A stretch of 64,000 nt of DNA from Isochrysis galbana (GCA_018136815.1 CM030934.1:57268-121267); one strand, 5' to 3'; shown: positions 22,162-32,590, counted from the stretch's first letter. The notes: a model not told the origin generated them from the sequence alone. Numbers and translations are program-made.

Positions 22162-22710
22162 CTAGCAAACAGAGACGCCTCTAGAGTAGTATCCTTCGCA
22201 TATTTTCCCTGCGGCCGAGAACACACGCTCCACCCCTGCGGTCAACGCCGACGCAGCGCGTGCAGCCTTATTTGCGGCAGTGCGCGCCGCAAACTCCTCA
22301 TTCTCACGCTTCTCTCGAGCCTCAAACGCAGAGATGTCTTGCTCCATACCCGCTAAGTTTGCGAGTGGCTCCCAAGAGTCGTGCTTGGCGTCGAAACCCT
22401 TCCAGCGGATGAGGTAGCGCAGCGTGCCCTTGGCTGTGCCCTTGGCGACGATGTGGTCCACCTCCCAAAGCTCATTCGCGTTGGTGGACGTGGACGTGCG
22501 CTGCTTCCGCTTCCCGACACACTCCGTTGGTTGGCCAAAGAGCATCTCAGCAGAGAGGCATGCACCAAAGCAGGCGGCCATCCCAGAGCGTACGAGCCAG
22601 GTACGCACATGTGGCGGCTTAGATGTCCTCCCACGAGATCGTAGTGGTGCACATCCAAGCCGCCTCCCCACAGCACTGGCGCGCACCGCGGCGAACAGTT
22701 TCGCCGCCAT
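22162..22710 (-). CDS. Chromodomain protein with hAT C-terminal signature
   Basis: A 182-residue frame. Residues 81-121 form a chromodomain: WEVDHIVAKG, then RYLIRWKGFDAKHDSWEPL; the leading aromatic, the YLIRWKG strand and the WEP helix start are all present, so methyl-lysine binding is plausible. Residues 158-170 (AGVERVFSAAGKI) are the hAT-family C-terminal dimerisation signature holding the catalytic Glu. A charged helical linker joins them. The reading stops 12 residues after the hAT motif, where family members usually continue for 30 or more, so the gene is truncated or degraded. Residues 1-80 hold nothing I recognise apart from a basic KRKQR patch. Best read as the C-terminal part of a hAT transposase that acquired a chromodomain. 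Confidence 0.6.
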   Translation of the reverse strand: MAAKLFAAVRASAVGRRLGCAPLRSRGRTSKPPHVRTWLVRSGMAACFGACLSAEMLFGQPTECVGKRKQRTSTSTNANELWEVDHIVAKGTAKGTLRYLIRWKGFDAKHDSWEPLANLAGMEQDISAFEAREKRENEEFAARTAANKAARAASALTAGVERVFSAAGKICEGYYSRGVSVC

Positions 22711-22989
22711 GTGCGGAGGAGCAAGTGGGGGGGGGGGGGGGGAGGGGGGGGGGACAATGATGCGGGAGGAGGGGCGATATTCATAGTAGGGTGTGCTAAA
22801 ACAAAACTTTGGAGAGCACCTACTATCTAGTTATATTATATATCTAGATAACAAGGAGCTCAGAGGAGCTAATAGTATCTAACAAGTTGGTGCTTCAGAG
22901 CTAATAGTATCTAACAAGTTAGCAAATTTCACTAATAGTTTCTAACTAGATAGCCCCAAACCAAACCTATTCCACACCTTAGCCCAGCC
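22711..22989. other. G run and AT-rich possible MITE
   Basis: An interrupted poly-G at 22728-22752. From 22788 (tagggtgtgctaaaac) to about 22980 (ccaaacctattccacacctta) the sequence is AT-rich with imperfectly inverted ends (TAGGGTGTG against TAAGGTGTGG) and tandem taatagtatctaacaagtt. No target duplication was found, so the MITE call is tentative. Confidence 0.35.
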
Positions 22990-23187
22990 ATGTCCGCTCC
23001 GTCGTCGCGCTCGCCCTCGCCCAAGCCCGTCCTCCCGCCTTCCTCTGCTGAGGAGGTGGTCCAGCCTGTCATTCCATCACTCCCGGCCACCTTCGCCGCG
23101 CCTTCCGCCGATCGTCTCCCTTCCGAATCATCGCATATCGGGCCCGTGGTCATGCTCGATCCGTCAAGAGCGCGGAGAAGGGGGTAA
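22990..23187 (+). CDS. Small Ser/Pro-rich ORF, unrecognised
   Basis: 65 residues, MSAPSSRSPSPKPVLPPSS at the start, stopping shortly after an RARRRG tail. It resembles Gag-like N-termini seen elsewhere in the window in composition only. A 19-bp tandem duplication (agagcgcggagaagggggt) covers its end at about 23167-23204. Confidence 0.2.
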   Translation: MSAPSSRSPSPKPVLPPSSAEEVVQPVIPSLPATFAAPSADRLPSESSHIGPVVMLDPSRARRRG

Positions 23188-25150
23188 AGAGCGCGGAGAA
23201 GGGGGTAGGCGGAGCGAGGGCTCCGCCCACCGGAAAATAGGTAAGTCCCGCGCCTGTTTACAGGAGAAGTCGGGACTGAGGACGCCGCCAGCCCGGTAGG
23301 CATAGGAGGAAGGGGGGAACGGATCACCGGGGGGGGGGGCGCGGGCCACCGACCATATCTAAGCCCTTTCCCCCTATCCCCCTAGTAGTGCACGGGGGGA
23401 GTCGCCTGATAATGGCGGGGGGTAAAGGGCCGGGAGAGAGGGGGTGTAGAAAGTTTTGCTGCGTGAGTATAAAGTAGAGGGTCCACGGCCGCGTGTGCGG
23501 TGAGACTATTAAGAAGTTAATTAATTCTGCGTCCTTGCCGTTTTGTAGCGGGGGCCCGCCCCTATCTTTCGGCCTCTCTGCCCTATCATCTCCGCTGCCG
23601 TCATGCTCTTGCCGCACAGCCACCAACCGAGACCGTCGCCACGCACTTCGCAGATTACGCCGTCGTCGGCACCTTCGCCACTGCATCCCTTCCCCACATT
23701 TGCTATTCCTACTATCACACTGTCGTTTGGCTTGGCCAACTCGCCCGCCTTTGTGCACGCCTATCCACTTTCTCCCTCCTATATTTTTTCGGCCCCCACC
23801 TCGTTCGAACCGCCGGTCGTCGCGCAAAGCCGCCGTCTGCCGTTGTTTCGACGAACCTTGACGAGAAACTCGCCGCTGTCGACGGTCCTTGGCCCACCGT
23901 GGCTGCCGTTACCTCAGAACTTGTGTTCGGCTTGGCGCCATGCCTACATGCTACCTTCGCCACAAGCCACGCTCTCTCGTCCATTTCCTCCTTCAACACT
24001 GTCACCAGCCCACCGCTCAGCGTGCACAGCCTTCATTGGCCATGACTGTTGCGCACCGCTGCCGCCACCGATGCCACTGCCCGCCCCAGCCGGCTGCCGC
24101 TGCCCCTCACCTATCTACTGCTCGCCGACTTGCCTCAATGTCCACCCGACCACCTTCCCCTCATCTTTCCTTTCTTCATCATCAAGCCAGCCACCGCTGC
24201 GCTTGGGCCGCATTTCCCCGCACACCCTCGCCGTCCGCTACCGTCGCCACGCATTGAGCTGCCACTGCTGCACCTGCCTCGCCTCTGCGCGAGCCAGCTG
24301 CCATTTCCTGCGTTCGACACCACCACACCACCTTACACCTCGCCAGCCACTGCCCTCTCTTCCTTTCCAACCCCGCCGCCGGACCGCTCTCACCGCCGCT
24401 CGCCGCGCACACACTTCGCCTTCCATCGCCGTAACGATCCCCGCCCAGCACGCCGCCGCCGCCGCCGACTGTGCCGCCCCTCTTCCACTTGAAGCCGCCG
24501 CCGGCGCGCCACCTGTATGCAGCATAGCTGCTCCATGACCTTCACCATCCTCGCCCTCCCTCTTTCTTCCCATTCCCGCCGCCGGCCCGCTCTAACCGCC
24601 GCTCGCCGCACACCCCCGCCACCTGCCACCGCCGTCACCCGGCCCGCCGAACGCACCGCTGCTGCCGCCACTCCTCTTGCCACCTTAGCTGCCGCCGCCT
24701 GCCACCTGTCTTCAACGCCAGCGCCGCCCTCCCCTTCCCTCTCCCACTGCACGCGCAGGTGCGAAGTTGGCGGTCAAGCGCCCCTCGCTCGACGTCATGG
24801 CGGCGGCGCGCCTCGCTCGACGGCATGGCGGCGCGGGCTCATGGCCGGCGCCGTGGTGGCAGTGCACGGGCACCCTTCGAGCGATCCGCCAGTTGCCATG
24901 GCTGCCGGAGCCCTGCACAGATGCTGGATGCCGGGCGCGGAGATGCTGGGCTGTCAGGCGCGATAGAAAGCGGGACGGTGCTCACCGGGCTATGGGCTGA
25001 ACACGCGGCGATGGCGGCGAGTGTGTTGTCGGTTTGTGGGCAGCGCGGCGAGGCACGAGGGCTGAAGCGCTCCGGGGCTGGGAACGGTGCGGGAGGGGCG
25101 CGTGGCGGGTGCTGGGTTTTGTACAAGCTTGTTTCGCCAGAAATTTCCTT
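23188..25150. repeat. GC-rich periodic tract
   Basis: After a G-rich spacer and the gcggtgagactattaa motif at 23498-23513, 23520-24900 is another multi-frame-open Ala/Pro/His-rich tract with internal repetition (cgccgctcgccgcacac at about 24390 and 24597). No credible gene. Confidence 0.5.
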
Positions 25151-25429
25151 CGTCTGATGGATATTTTGCGGCTGGCGGTTTTGGTCGGTTTGCGGATCTT
25201 TTTGGGGGGAGAGGGGCGAGAGCAGAGCGGCGGCAGGGCGGCGGAGACGGGGGACGACGGCGTGGGGGGGGGGGGGACGAGGTGTGGTTCGGAGGGGGCT
25301 GCCTGCGAACGCACGTGAGGAGCCGTGTCCAAAGTTGGAACTCTCAGTAGACCCGATTTTGTACCCCTTGTGCTGGTGTTCTATTGTATCCTCAGGACCG
25401 CTACCTTGCCGCTCACACATTATTTTGAT

Positions 25430-25944
25430 GGCGCTGCTAAAGTCGCAGCAAAAGCTACCAGCAGCGTCAATTGGAGAAGCCAATCAGTCGGCTCCCACAA
25501 GTAGGCACGTTTGGGAGGCTCAGCTCGCACAGTGCACCATCATATGGTTCATTCACATTCCAAAGACCGGAGGGACTACAGTTCGCGATTCGCGATGTAC
25601 TGAAAAATACAACATCCGATAGGGTTTTCTTCTACGACTTGAATCCAAGTAAGAGGAACCGGCATGTCTACGTCAGCCACGGTTCACGTCATAACTGGCA
25701 TCGGCCCGACCTCCTCCTCGCGCTTGCGCAGCGAGACGGGCGTAAGATCATCGTCGATGCAGAAACGCCCCTCGCTGATCTGAAGCATCACGGCTACCCG
25801 TGGCTCAACAACACATGTTTCTTTTCCGTTGCGCGCAATCCCTACGAGTGGGTGCTGAGCGCGGCAAACCACATGAACCGGAGCATTGACTCCAAAATTG
25901 GCTATTTTGACCATCAAAACATTCAGTCCTACATGACTGGCTAA
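25430..25944 (+). pseudogene. Sulfotransferase, frameshifted and C-terminally incomplete
   Basis: Transfers sulfate from PAPS to an acceptor, usually in the Golgi lumen. The PAPS 5-prime-phosphosulfate loop IWFIHIPKTGGTT is at about 25545-25580 in one frame; the rest continues in the next frame (one extra base near 25580-25600), with AIRDVLKNTTSDRVFFYDL, VYVSHGSRHNW and the 3-prime-phosphate motif SVARNPYEWVLSAANHM (25825-25875). The end NIQSYMTG is where family members show an RYLxG-like segment, so the C-terminal third is missing or lies in another exon. The start is uncertain: MALLKSQQKLPAA at 25428 is the nearest in-frame Met, and a hydrophobic MDILRLAVLVGLRIFLGG further up (25157) could be a signal anchor in another frame. 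Confidence 0.75.
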
Positions 25945-26016
25945 GACCAAAAGCGTTCAATTATCCCCATCCCTGCTGACACCTTTCATTGTCACCTGGA
26001 GGTTACTTGAGTCAAC

Positions 26017-26391
26017 TTGACCCTTCACATGTTGAAACACACACGTGGTCTGACTCCATTCACTCGATTTGGGGGGCTGACGCGTCACCTCGCGTCTATG
26101 GCGCTGCTTCGTGAGGTGGAGCTGCGCTGCGTGCAACACCCGTGGAAGGAGCTGCGCGCGGCGCTGCTAGGGCTGCCACTGCTGGTGTCCCTGATCCTCC
26201 AAGATGTGCATGTCCACGACGAGGAGTGCTGGCTGACCGACATCATGCACGAGGATAATGCGGACATCGTGGCGCACGTGCTACGCAACGGACGCAAGCC
26301 GCTGCGCAAGGTGCACATCGTAGGGACCGAGCTGGGCGACGCCGGGGTGCGCGTGTTGTGCGAGGCGCTCGCAACGCGTCAGCTGCCCGCG
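26017..26391 (+). pseudogene. Leucine-rich-repeat (RNI-like) protein fragment
   Basis: Reads LASMALLREVELRCVQHPWK, then LRAALLGLPLLVSLILQDV and KPLRKVHIVGTELGDAGVRV, LCEALATRQLP. The spacing of LxxLxL strands with GDAGVxxLCEAL helices is the ribonuclease-inhibitor type of LRR, a protein-protein interaction fold. Three to four repeats remain. At about 26391 the LRR sequence stops abruptly and the antisense of the viral-like gene at 26397-27291 begins; there is no own stop codon at the junction. Confidence 0.6.
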
Positions 26392-26396
26392 TCGAA

Positions 26397-27291
26397 ACGG
26401 GAAAAACGTCACCGAGCGCACGTCCAGGATACCATTCCGGAAGGAGAAGAGGCGGTGGTTGTACCGCAGCTCCGGAAAGTCGCGGTCGTTGCCCTTCTGC
26501 AGGTGCGAACACACGTGCTCCGCGTGGTTCAGCTGGCTCGTCAGCCGCACCCACAATGAGTAGTTCAGGTGCTTCTCGGCGCACTCGTAGATGAAGTTGA
26601 GCACTCGGCCGCGACAGCGCCATGCGCCCGTGCGTTCACCATCCACCACAATCTCCTCGTAGTACGACTCCCCGTACCGGCGGTAGTTGTACGCACCGAA
26701 CTGCTCCAGCACGCGCAGAAGCACAATCTGGTGGTCGTTGAGCTTATCGTCATCGTCGATGAGTGTCCTAGCCCGCTCCTCCCAGCTCATTGCCACCGAA
26801 CGATCTGCGCTCGCGGCCACTGCCGTCCAATCCAGCAAAAGCCGTCTCCCAAAATGCATTGCCTGTGCGATACGACCCATGTCGCGCCTGCGCTCCACCC
26901 CCGGTGCACCACCATCGTCTACCATCGTCAGCATCCCCTGTGGATCGTCCGGATGGTACACCTGCTCCATCTGCATGTACAGCACCGACAGTGCGCAGAT
27001 CGCCTCCGAGAAGCGACGGTCGACATCCGAGGGCATGTGAGACGCATGTGGGTCCAACCCGATGCGCTCACACACCCACTCATAGTACACTGTTGCGTCA
27101 CCCAACGGAGGGTCCAGCCAGCGTGCCACCAAGTGGTCCATCAGGCGCTGCACAAGCACACCATCCACATTCGGAGGCATGTCGCGCCGCGCGAACGCTG
27201 CGAGTAGTTCATCCGCGTCATCCAATGTCACGGAAGGCGCACGAGGGGGCGGCACCACAAGCTCCTCCTCCGATTCCGAAGAATCCTCCAT
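26397..27291 (-). pseudogene. Giant-virus-like D5 primase-helicase N-terminal fragment
   Basis: Reads from MEDSSESEEE (27291; a longer start at 27348 is possible) for about 300 residues. The later part, VLNFIYECAEKHLNYSLWVR, then NDRDFPELRYNHRLFSFRNG and ILDVRSVTFFPF, matches my memory of the region ahead of the D5-type primase-helicase core in nucleocytoplasmic large DNA viruses of algae, where a D-R/H-x-x-F-x-F-R-N-G motif is characteristic. The helicase ATPase (Walker A/B) is absent because the frame runs into antisense LRR sequence at about 26395. It is probably an old viral insertion, or a host gene of viral origin. Confidence 0.5.
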
Positions 27292-27378
27292 CCTCCTGAT
27301 ACTCACTAGCGCCCGATGTACTGCACAAATGTCGAAATCTGACCACATAGGGCTTCACGCTGTGCCCCAGCACGCGCA

Positions 27379-27470
27379 CGTTGTGTGCACTTGATACGCG
27401 CCTCTGTGTGCACTTGATACGCGCCTCTTTGTGCACTCGATACGCACCTCTGTGGGTACTTCATACGTAC
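27379..27470. repeat. 23-bp minisatellite, left block
   Basis: Degenerate copies of gtgtgcacttgatacgcgcc plus 3 bases at 27379, 27402 and 27429 onward; the same unit reappears at 27725-27800, so it brackets the 90-bp array. Confidence 0.75.
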
Positions 27471-27724
27471 GGCACTTGGCAGTACTCATTCTCGCACTCC
27501 AGCCCGGAGGCGCAGCAGTCTCGCGTGGAACCACCACACTCTTCACCCTCGGCGCCACACGGCACTTGGCAGTACTCATTCTCGCACTCCGGCCCGGAGG
27601 CGCAGCAGTCTCGCGCGGCACCACCACACTCTTCACCCTCGGCGCCACACGGCACTTGGCAGTACTCATTCTCGCACTCCAGTCTCGCGCGGAACCACCA
27701 CACTGCTCACCCTCGGCGCCACAC
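27471..27724 (-). repeat. 90-bp tandem array encoding a cysteine-rich 30-residue unit
   Basis: Units start at 27471, 27561 and 27651; the third lacks about 14 bp, which breaks the frame. On the minus strand (open 27461-27703) each unit encodes a 30-residue block with cysteine pattern C-x6-C-x6-CC-x5-C-x4-C (CGAEGEECGG, RDCCASGPEC, NEYCQ). Six cysteines in this order fit a cystine-knot-like small domain seen in many secreted algal proteins. There is no start codon or signal peptide in the same frame, so I treat it as a repeated coding fragment. Confidence 0.7.
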
Positions 27725-27800
27725 GGTGTGCACTTGATACGCGTAGGTGTGCACTTGATACGAACCTCTGTGTGCACTCCATAGGCATCGCTGTGTGCAC
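27725..27800. repeat. 23-bp minisatellite, right block
   Basis: Three degenerate copies of the gtgtgcacttgatacg unit found at 27379-27470. Confidence 0.7.
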
Positions 27801-27865
27801 TTGCTGATGTGCATTGCCACTATTTTTTTCTCGATTACATCAATCAACGAGACGCACCAATCCAA

Positions 27866-28165
27866 ATGAGCTCTTGTCAAGGCCCTTGTCTTCCTCACTG
27901 CACCACGTCCAGTCACCCCATCATCACGGGACTGGGTTACTTGGCGTTAGTCCACATTGTCGCATGCGCCGTCTACTTTGTCGCCACAAGGAGGCTTGGC
28001 ACTCCATTCAGTGACAGCCTGACCACAGAGCAGCGCGCCATTCGTACGTCCAGTGCATGTACACGAAGGCGCGCGTACGTTGTCGGTTGTGTCATCGGCA
28101 TCCTTGTCTGCATTGCTGTGTGGTGGGGCCTCAATCGCTCGAGAAGAGCATTTCCAGAGGCATAG
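27866..28165 (+). CDS. Small two-transmembrane protein, unrecognised
   Basis: 99 residues from MSSCQGPCLPHC (a second start 19 codons upstream at 27809 is open but less likely). Two hydrophobic helices are clear: IITGLGYLALVHIVACAVYF at about residues 19-38 and AYVVGCVIGILVCIAVWWGL at about 70-89, joined by a polar loop with TRRLG and SACTRRR. The C-terminus is short and basic (NRSRRAFPEA). The Cys-rich start could be exposed or modified. Two-TM proteins of this size occur in large algal viruses and in hosts; the neighbouring D5-like fragment makes viral origin possible but unproven. Confidence 0.4.
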   Translation: MSSCQGPCLPHCTTSSHPIITGLGYLALVHIVACAVYFVATRRLGTPFSDSLTTEQRAIRTSSACTRRRAYVVGCVIGILVCIAVWWGLNRSRRAFPEA

Positions 28166-28177
28166 GACCAACTTTGG

Positions 28178-31100
28178 GTGTGTTCAAGAACGAGCCACAA
28201 AAAAGTGTACGGGCGTAGGCAATATCAACGACCCCAACAAATGGGTCACCAATGGATGTTTGGTATCATACTCATGTGCAATGTGGTCGGCGACGGGGAG
28301 GCAAGCCAACTCACATGTAGGTGTCAGAAACGATCCTCCAAAAGTCCTCCACCATCCCTCTTTTCACCACTACCTTTCATCCCCCCGTCCTCACCAGCTG
28401 CCTCACCGCCGCCACTGTCCCCTTCTCCCTCTTCGCCGCACCTATTGTCCCCACTCCCTTACCCCTCACCCTCGCCACCACCACCACCAATCGCTCATTT
28501 GCCACCTTCGCCATCACCTCCTCCACCATCGTCTCCTTCTATGCCGCCACCTTCGCCTCCACCTCCCCCCTCATCGCCACCGCCTCCCTCGCCGCCACCG
28601 CCTCCCTCGCCGCCACCGCCTCCCTCGTCGCCACCGCCTCCCTCGCCGCCACCGCCTCCCTCGTCGCCACCGCTATCCTCGCCGCCCTCTCCAACCCCTA
28701 CCTCGCCGCCTCCTCCCATGCCTCCGGCAACAATCCTGTAGCCACCACCTTCGAGAGTCCACAGACGGCAGACAACCTCGCCGCCGCGATCACAGGCTCC
28801 GAGGATGCCAACCTGTGGGTGCGTGATCTCGACGTGGGCGCGGTGGATCCTCTCACGATGTGCCCAACAGGCGCGGATGTGGAGACCGCGCGTGTGGCGT
28901 TTGTGCAGGCGGCAGGCGACTGCTGGCAGCACGTACACCCACGCCTATTCGATGTCTTCGACTTCAGCTACTGGCAGGGTGCACACCCAGGTGGGAGGAC
29001 CGCCATCCAGAAGTGGGCCAATCAAGGTTCGGTGCAGCTGAACTATCCGCACCAGGACCTGCCCACTGGCGTCAATGGGCACACGATGACGCGCTTCGAG
29101 ACGTATTCTAGTGCACAGATCCCGCGCATCGGGCGCTTTGGGGACGAAGTGCGCTTCGACGACCTGCCCGCAACGCTGCGCACTGCGGCCGTCGCCGCAT
29201 GGTGGGACGAGAGCCAAGCGAGCCGCCGTCTCGAGCCGCACGTGGCGTGTGGATCGCACGGCGAGACGGCCAACGATCCACGCATCGGCCCCGGCTTCCT
29301 CTACTTCACCAAGATCGACCTGCTTACGCGCAACACACCCTCGCCAGTGGAACGAGCATTCTACGACAATGGGAATGCACTGCCCACCATCTGGTACGAG
29401 GTGGCGACGTCCGCACCCGACCAGTTGCGACAGCGGGTGGCGTGGGCGCTTGCGCAGCTGGTGGTGCTCGGACGCCAGGGGCAGATCGCGATCGACTCGA
29501 ATGAGCGCTCCACCTACTTCCACGACATCCTCGTCCGTCATGCGTTCGGTGACTACCGTGTACTACTACGCGAAGTGACCTTTAGTGCGGCGATGGGAGA
29601 CTTCCTCACCTTTCGAGGTAACCGTGCGCGCTCGTGCCTCGGTGTCTCGCCTTCAAGCAATCCGTGTGGCTCCGACCCTGACGAGAATTACGCGCGTGAG
29701 ATCATGCAGCTCTTCACGATTGGTACTATCCACATGCGTGAAGACGGCAGTTTCGTACGTGACAGCGATGGTCGCGTCCTCGAGACGTACACCAACGACG
29801 ACATCATCGACATGGCACGGGTGTTCACAGGGCTCGACACGATAGCGGAGCGGGGCAATACCGAGACGATCCCGGGTCGTGTCAACCACATCGACGCGAT
29901 GGAGATCGATCCCAACGTGCACGACGTCTTCCCTAAGATGGACCTCCATCGGGGCTACCTAGGGGATGGTCGGCCGCTCTGTCACGAGGAACCGGGAAAC
30001 CATTTCCTGCGCAAGGGTGCGGTGTTCCGGTACTTGGGCGCCTTCGATCCTACGTGGTACGCCAACGGCCTGCTGCTGCCACCCCTTGTGGAAGAGGGTG
30101 GTCCGCTACATGCGGCCTTGTGCGCCCGCCCGGCACCCGGTGAGCCGTGCGACTTTCGCATCTACACCGAGCTCGAGGGACGTTTGGAGTGCACAGGTGC
30201 GGATGAGTGCACAGCCGCGGGCGCCAACGTGCCCCCGCCACGACTCTGGCGTGTAAAGGACACCTTTGGTACATCGGACGCCTACTACGAGTACACGGGA
30301 CCCGCGTGCGTGGAGCTTGCCTTCTTCGGTGCGGGGCGGGAGGCGGCGCCAGGCAACGGTGACACGAGCAAACAGCTCGTCTGCCTGGACCCATCGCTTC
30401 CCGAGGCGGGCGTTGTGTGCTGCAGAGGCGCACCCGGTGGAGCGCCGGAGGCCCTGTGCACTTCGATCGGTGAGTATGTGCCATGGGACGAGGCCAAGGC
30501 GCGATGCGCCACCCACGGAGCGCACATTTGCGCGGTCGGCCCACTTGAATCCTCCCCTGCAAGGAGCGAGTGCTACGGTCGCATCTCGCAAGAAAAGAGC
30601 TTTCTGGTGTGGCAAAATGCGGCGTGTGAGCAGCGGATCCTTGTGGACCGGGTGGGCAAAGTGTCGATCACGCACAGCGTATCCCAACCTGACCGCACAC
30701 TGCTCCGCTTCCGTGCCACAAGCGGCGATGGCGCGTTCCGAGTCCGATGGGAAGGCGGTGAGCACCCCGGTGTGAGTGAGGCACATTGCCTCGCTGCGAG
30801 TGGTGCGTGGACCGCGTACGGTTGTGCGGTTGGGCTGAGCGTCACCGAAGCGGCCGCCTTTGAGCAGAACACGCTGCCCACGAACCGTCGTGAGGCGGAG
30901 GAGGCGCTGCGTATTGGAGCGCACTTCGACCCGAGTGAGGAGAGCGCGTATGAGCGCTGCGTGAGCACGGTGTGCATTCGCTCCGAAGCAGCCGCTGACG
31001 TGCGCATCTTTGTGCCGCGTGTGGCCGCCCAGGCCATCGGGCGTGAGGCGATCTTCTTGATGCGCTTCAACGCGACACATGAACGCGCCTTCCGCAACCG

Positions 31101-32590
31101 CGTCTCGATGGTACGCGCCGGTACAGGACAGTTCCGCAACCCTCCGCACTTCCTCAGTGCAACGATGGTGCCCGACATGCGGCTGAATGGTGTACGCGCA
31201 GTGGAAGCCGAGCTTGACGCGGCGCTCGAGATGCTTGTCCTCCACCCCAACACAGCACCTTTTATCGCGAGACACTTGGCGCGTTCTCTCGTCACATCGA
31301 ACCCGTCCCTCCGCTATGTGCGCGAGATTGCACGCGCCTTCCGCACGGGCCGGTACGGTCAGCTGATGTTCTCGGGACGACCCTGCTCGATCGTGAGGCC
31401 AGTGCCTCCGAACTCGAGGCTGACCCTGATTACGGGATGATCCGAGAGCCCGTGCTGCGCATCGTCCACCTACTGCGCTCACTCGAAGCGCACGTACAAC
31501 ACGGCGAGCTGATGGAAGTGATTCTTGGCCAGACTTTAGACCAAGAGCCGTTGACACCTCCTTCCGTCTTCTCCTTCTTCTCGCCCACTTACCGCCCACG
31601 GGGTCGCGCGACCGATGCGCAGCTTGTCGCACCCGTCGCCCAGATCATGACTTCCACGACGGTGGTCGCGATGGCTTCCTCGATTTGGCACGCAACGGTC
31701 TGCGCCGCGCCTCCTGTGGTGGTATCAGCAGCAACGCGATGGCCGATCGTTCATGCAGCGCCAGTAAGGTGACCTTTGCGTACTCCCCGCATGCCTACGT
31801 GGGTCTGAGTGCGCGTGACGCCGCTGTGCGCGACTTGGACACACTGCTCACCGGCCGCCGCTCTGACGCGGCCACGCTCATGCGTGCGGCATCCGCCTAC
31901 GATGCTGAAGGGCTGGGTGGTGCTCAGGCCGCCTTCGTCGTGTCGCCTGCATTCCACACCCTCGGTGCGGCCCCTAGGCCGAGTGCCGTGCGACCCGACG
32001 TCACGACAAGAGCGGCCACGTCGACTACCGACTTTCGAGGACTCATCGTACTCTTCCTGGCTGCGGGCGCCGACTCTTACAGCACACTGGTCCCCCTCGC
32101 GAATTGCGAAGGCCGCGACCTGCACGCCGACTACCAAGCAATGCGCACGGGTGCCGCGATCCCAACCACCGATCTGCTGCCGATTGGTGACGCGAATGGT
32201 GCACAGCCGTGTGGCACCTTTGGCCTCCATCCGCGCCTGAGCAACCTGCACGCGCTGTACGAGGCGGGCAGAGCCTCCTTCATCTCCAACATCGGACAGA
32301 TGGACGAGCCAGTCCACGCGCAGCAGTTGCGCACTGGGCAGAAGCAGTATCCGCTTGGAGCATTTGGTGGCGCTGCGCGTTGGCGAGACGTCCTCGCGGG
32401 CCTCGCAGCGCGGCTTGGATCGCAGAGGCGGCTGTGCCAGAGAAGGAGGGAAGGGCATCAGGCGTCTGCGACACCGCGACGCGGCCGCGTCGCGTCGAGC
32501 CCTGGCTGCCATGAGGGAGCAAAGTGCATGGTTCATGTCCCAGCGCACCGAGCTCGATCGGATGCGCCGCAGTGGCTCGCGCATTGACAT
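28178..32590 (+). CDS. DUF1800-DUF1501 fusion protein with Ser/Pro-rich N-terminus (frame broken)
   Basis: The frame from 28178 gives a (S)PPPP repeat tract (about 28340-28720), like hydroxyproline-rich wall proteins. One missing base near 28718 moves it to the frame of 28321, which carries DUF1800: SPVERAFYDN, LRQRVAWALAQLVVLG, the hallmark NYAREIMQLFTIG (29686-29724), MARVFTGLD. A cysteine-rich insertion (about 30100-30830, a dozen cysteines) interrupts the domain. Missing bases near 31380 (before LLDREAS) and 31675 (before DGFLDLARNGLRR) lead to the DUF1800 end and then DUF1501: FRGLIVLFLAAGADSYSTLV (32035-32095), LHPRLSNLHALYEAG, FISNIGQMDEPVHAQQ. DUF1501 is cut short after about 32400. 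In bacteria these two are adjacent secreted genes of unknown function; fusion is known from algae. The start codon is uncertain. Confidence 0.8.

Noticed and set aside
22788..22980. Second hAT-type MITE
   Set aside because: Ends are only imperfectly inverted and no target-site duplication was found; kept as a tentative note only.
23603..24538. 311-codon plus-strand frame, His/Pro/Ala-rich
   Set aside because: Same periodic composition, competing frames on both strands, no recognised domain.
27471..27724. CRISPR-like array
   Set aside because: Units are contiguous 90-bp tandem repeats without variable spacers, in eukaryotic DNA; they encode a cysteine-rich unit.
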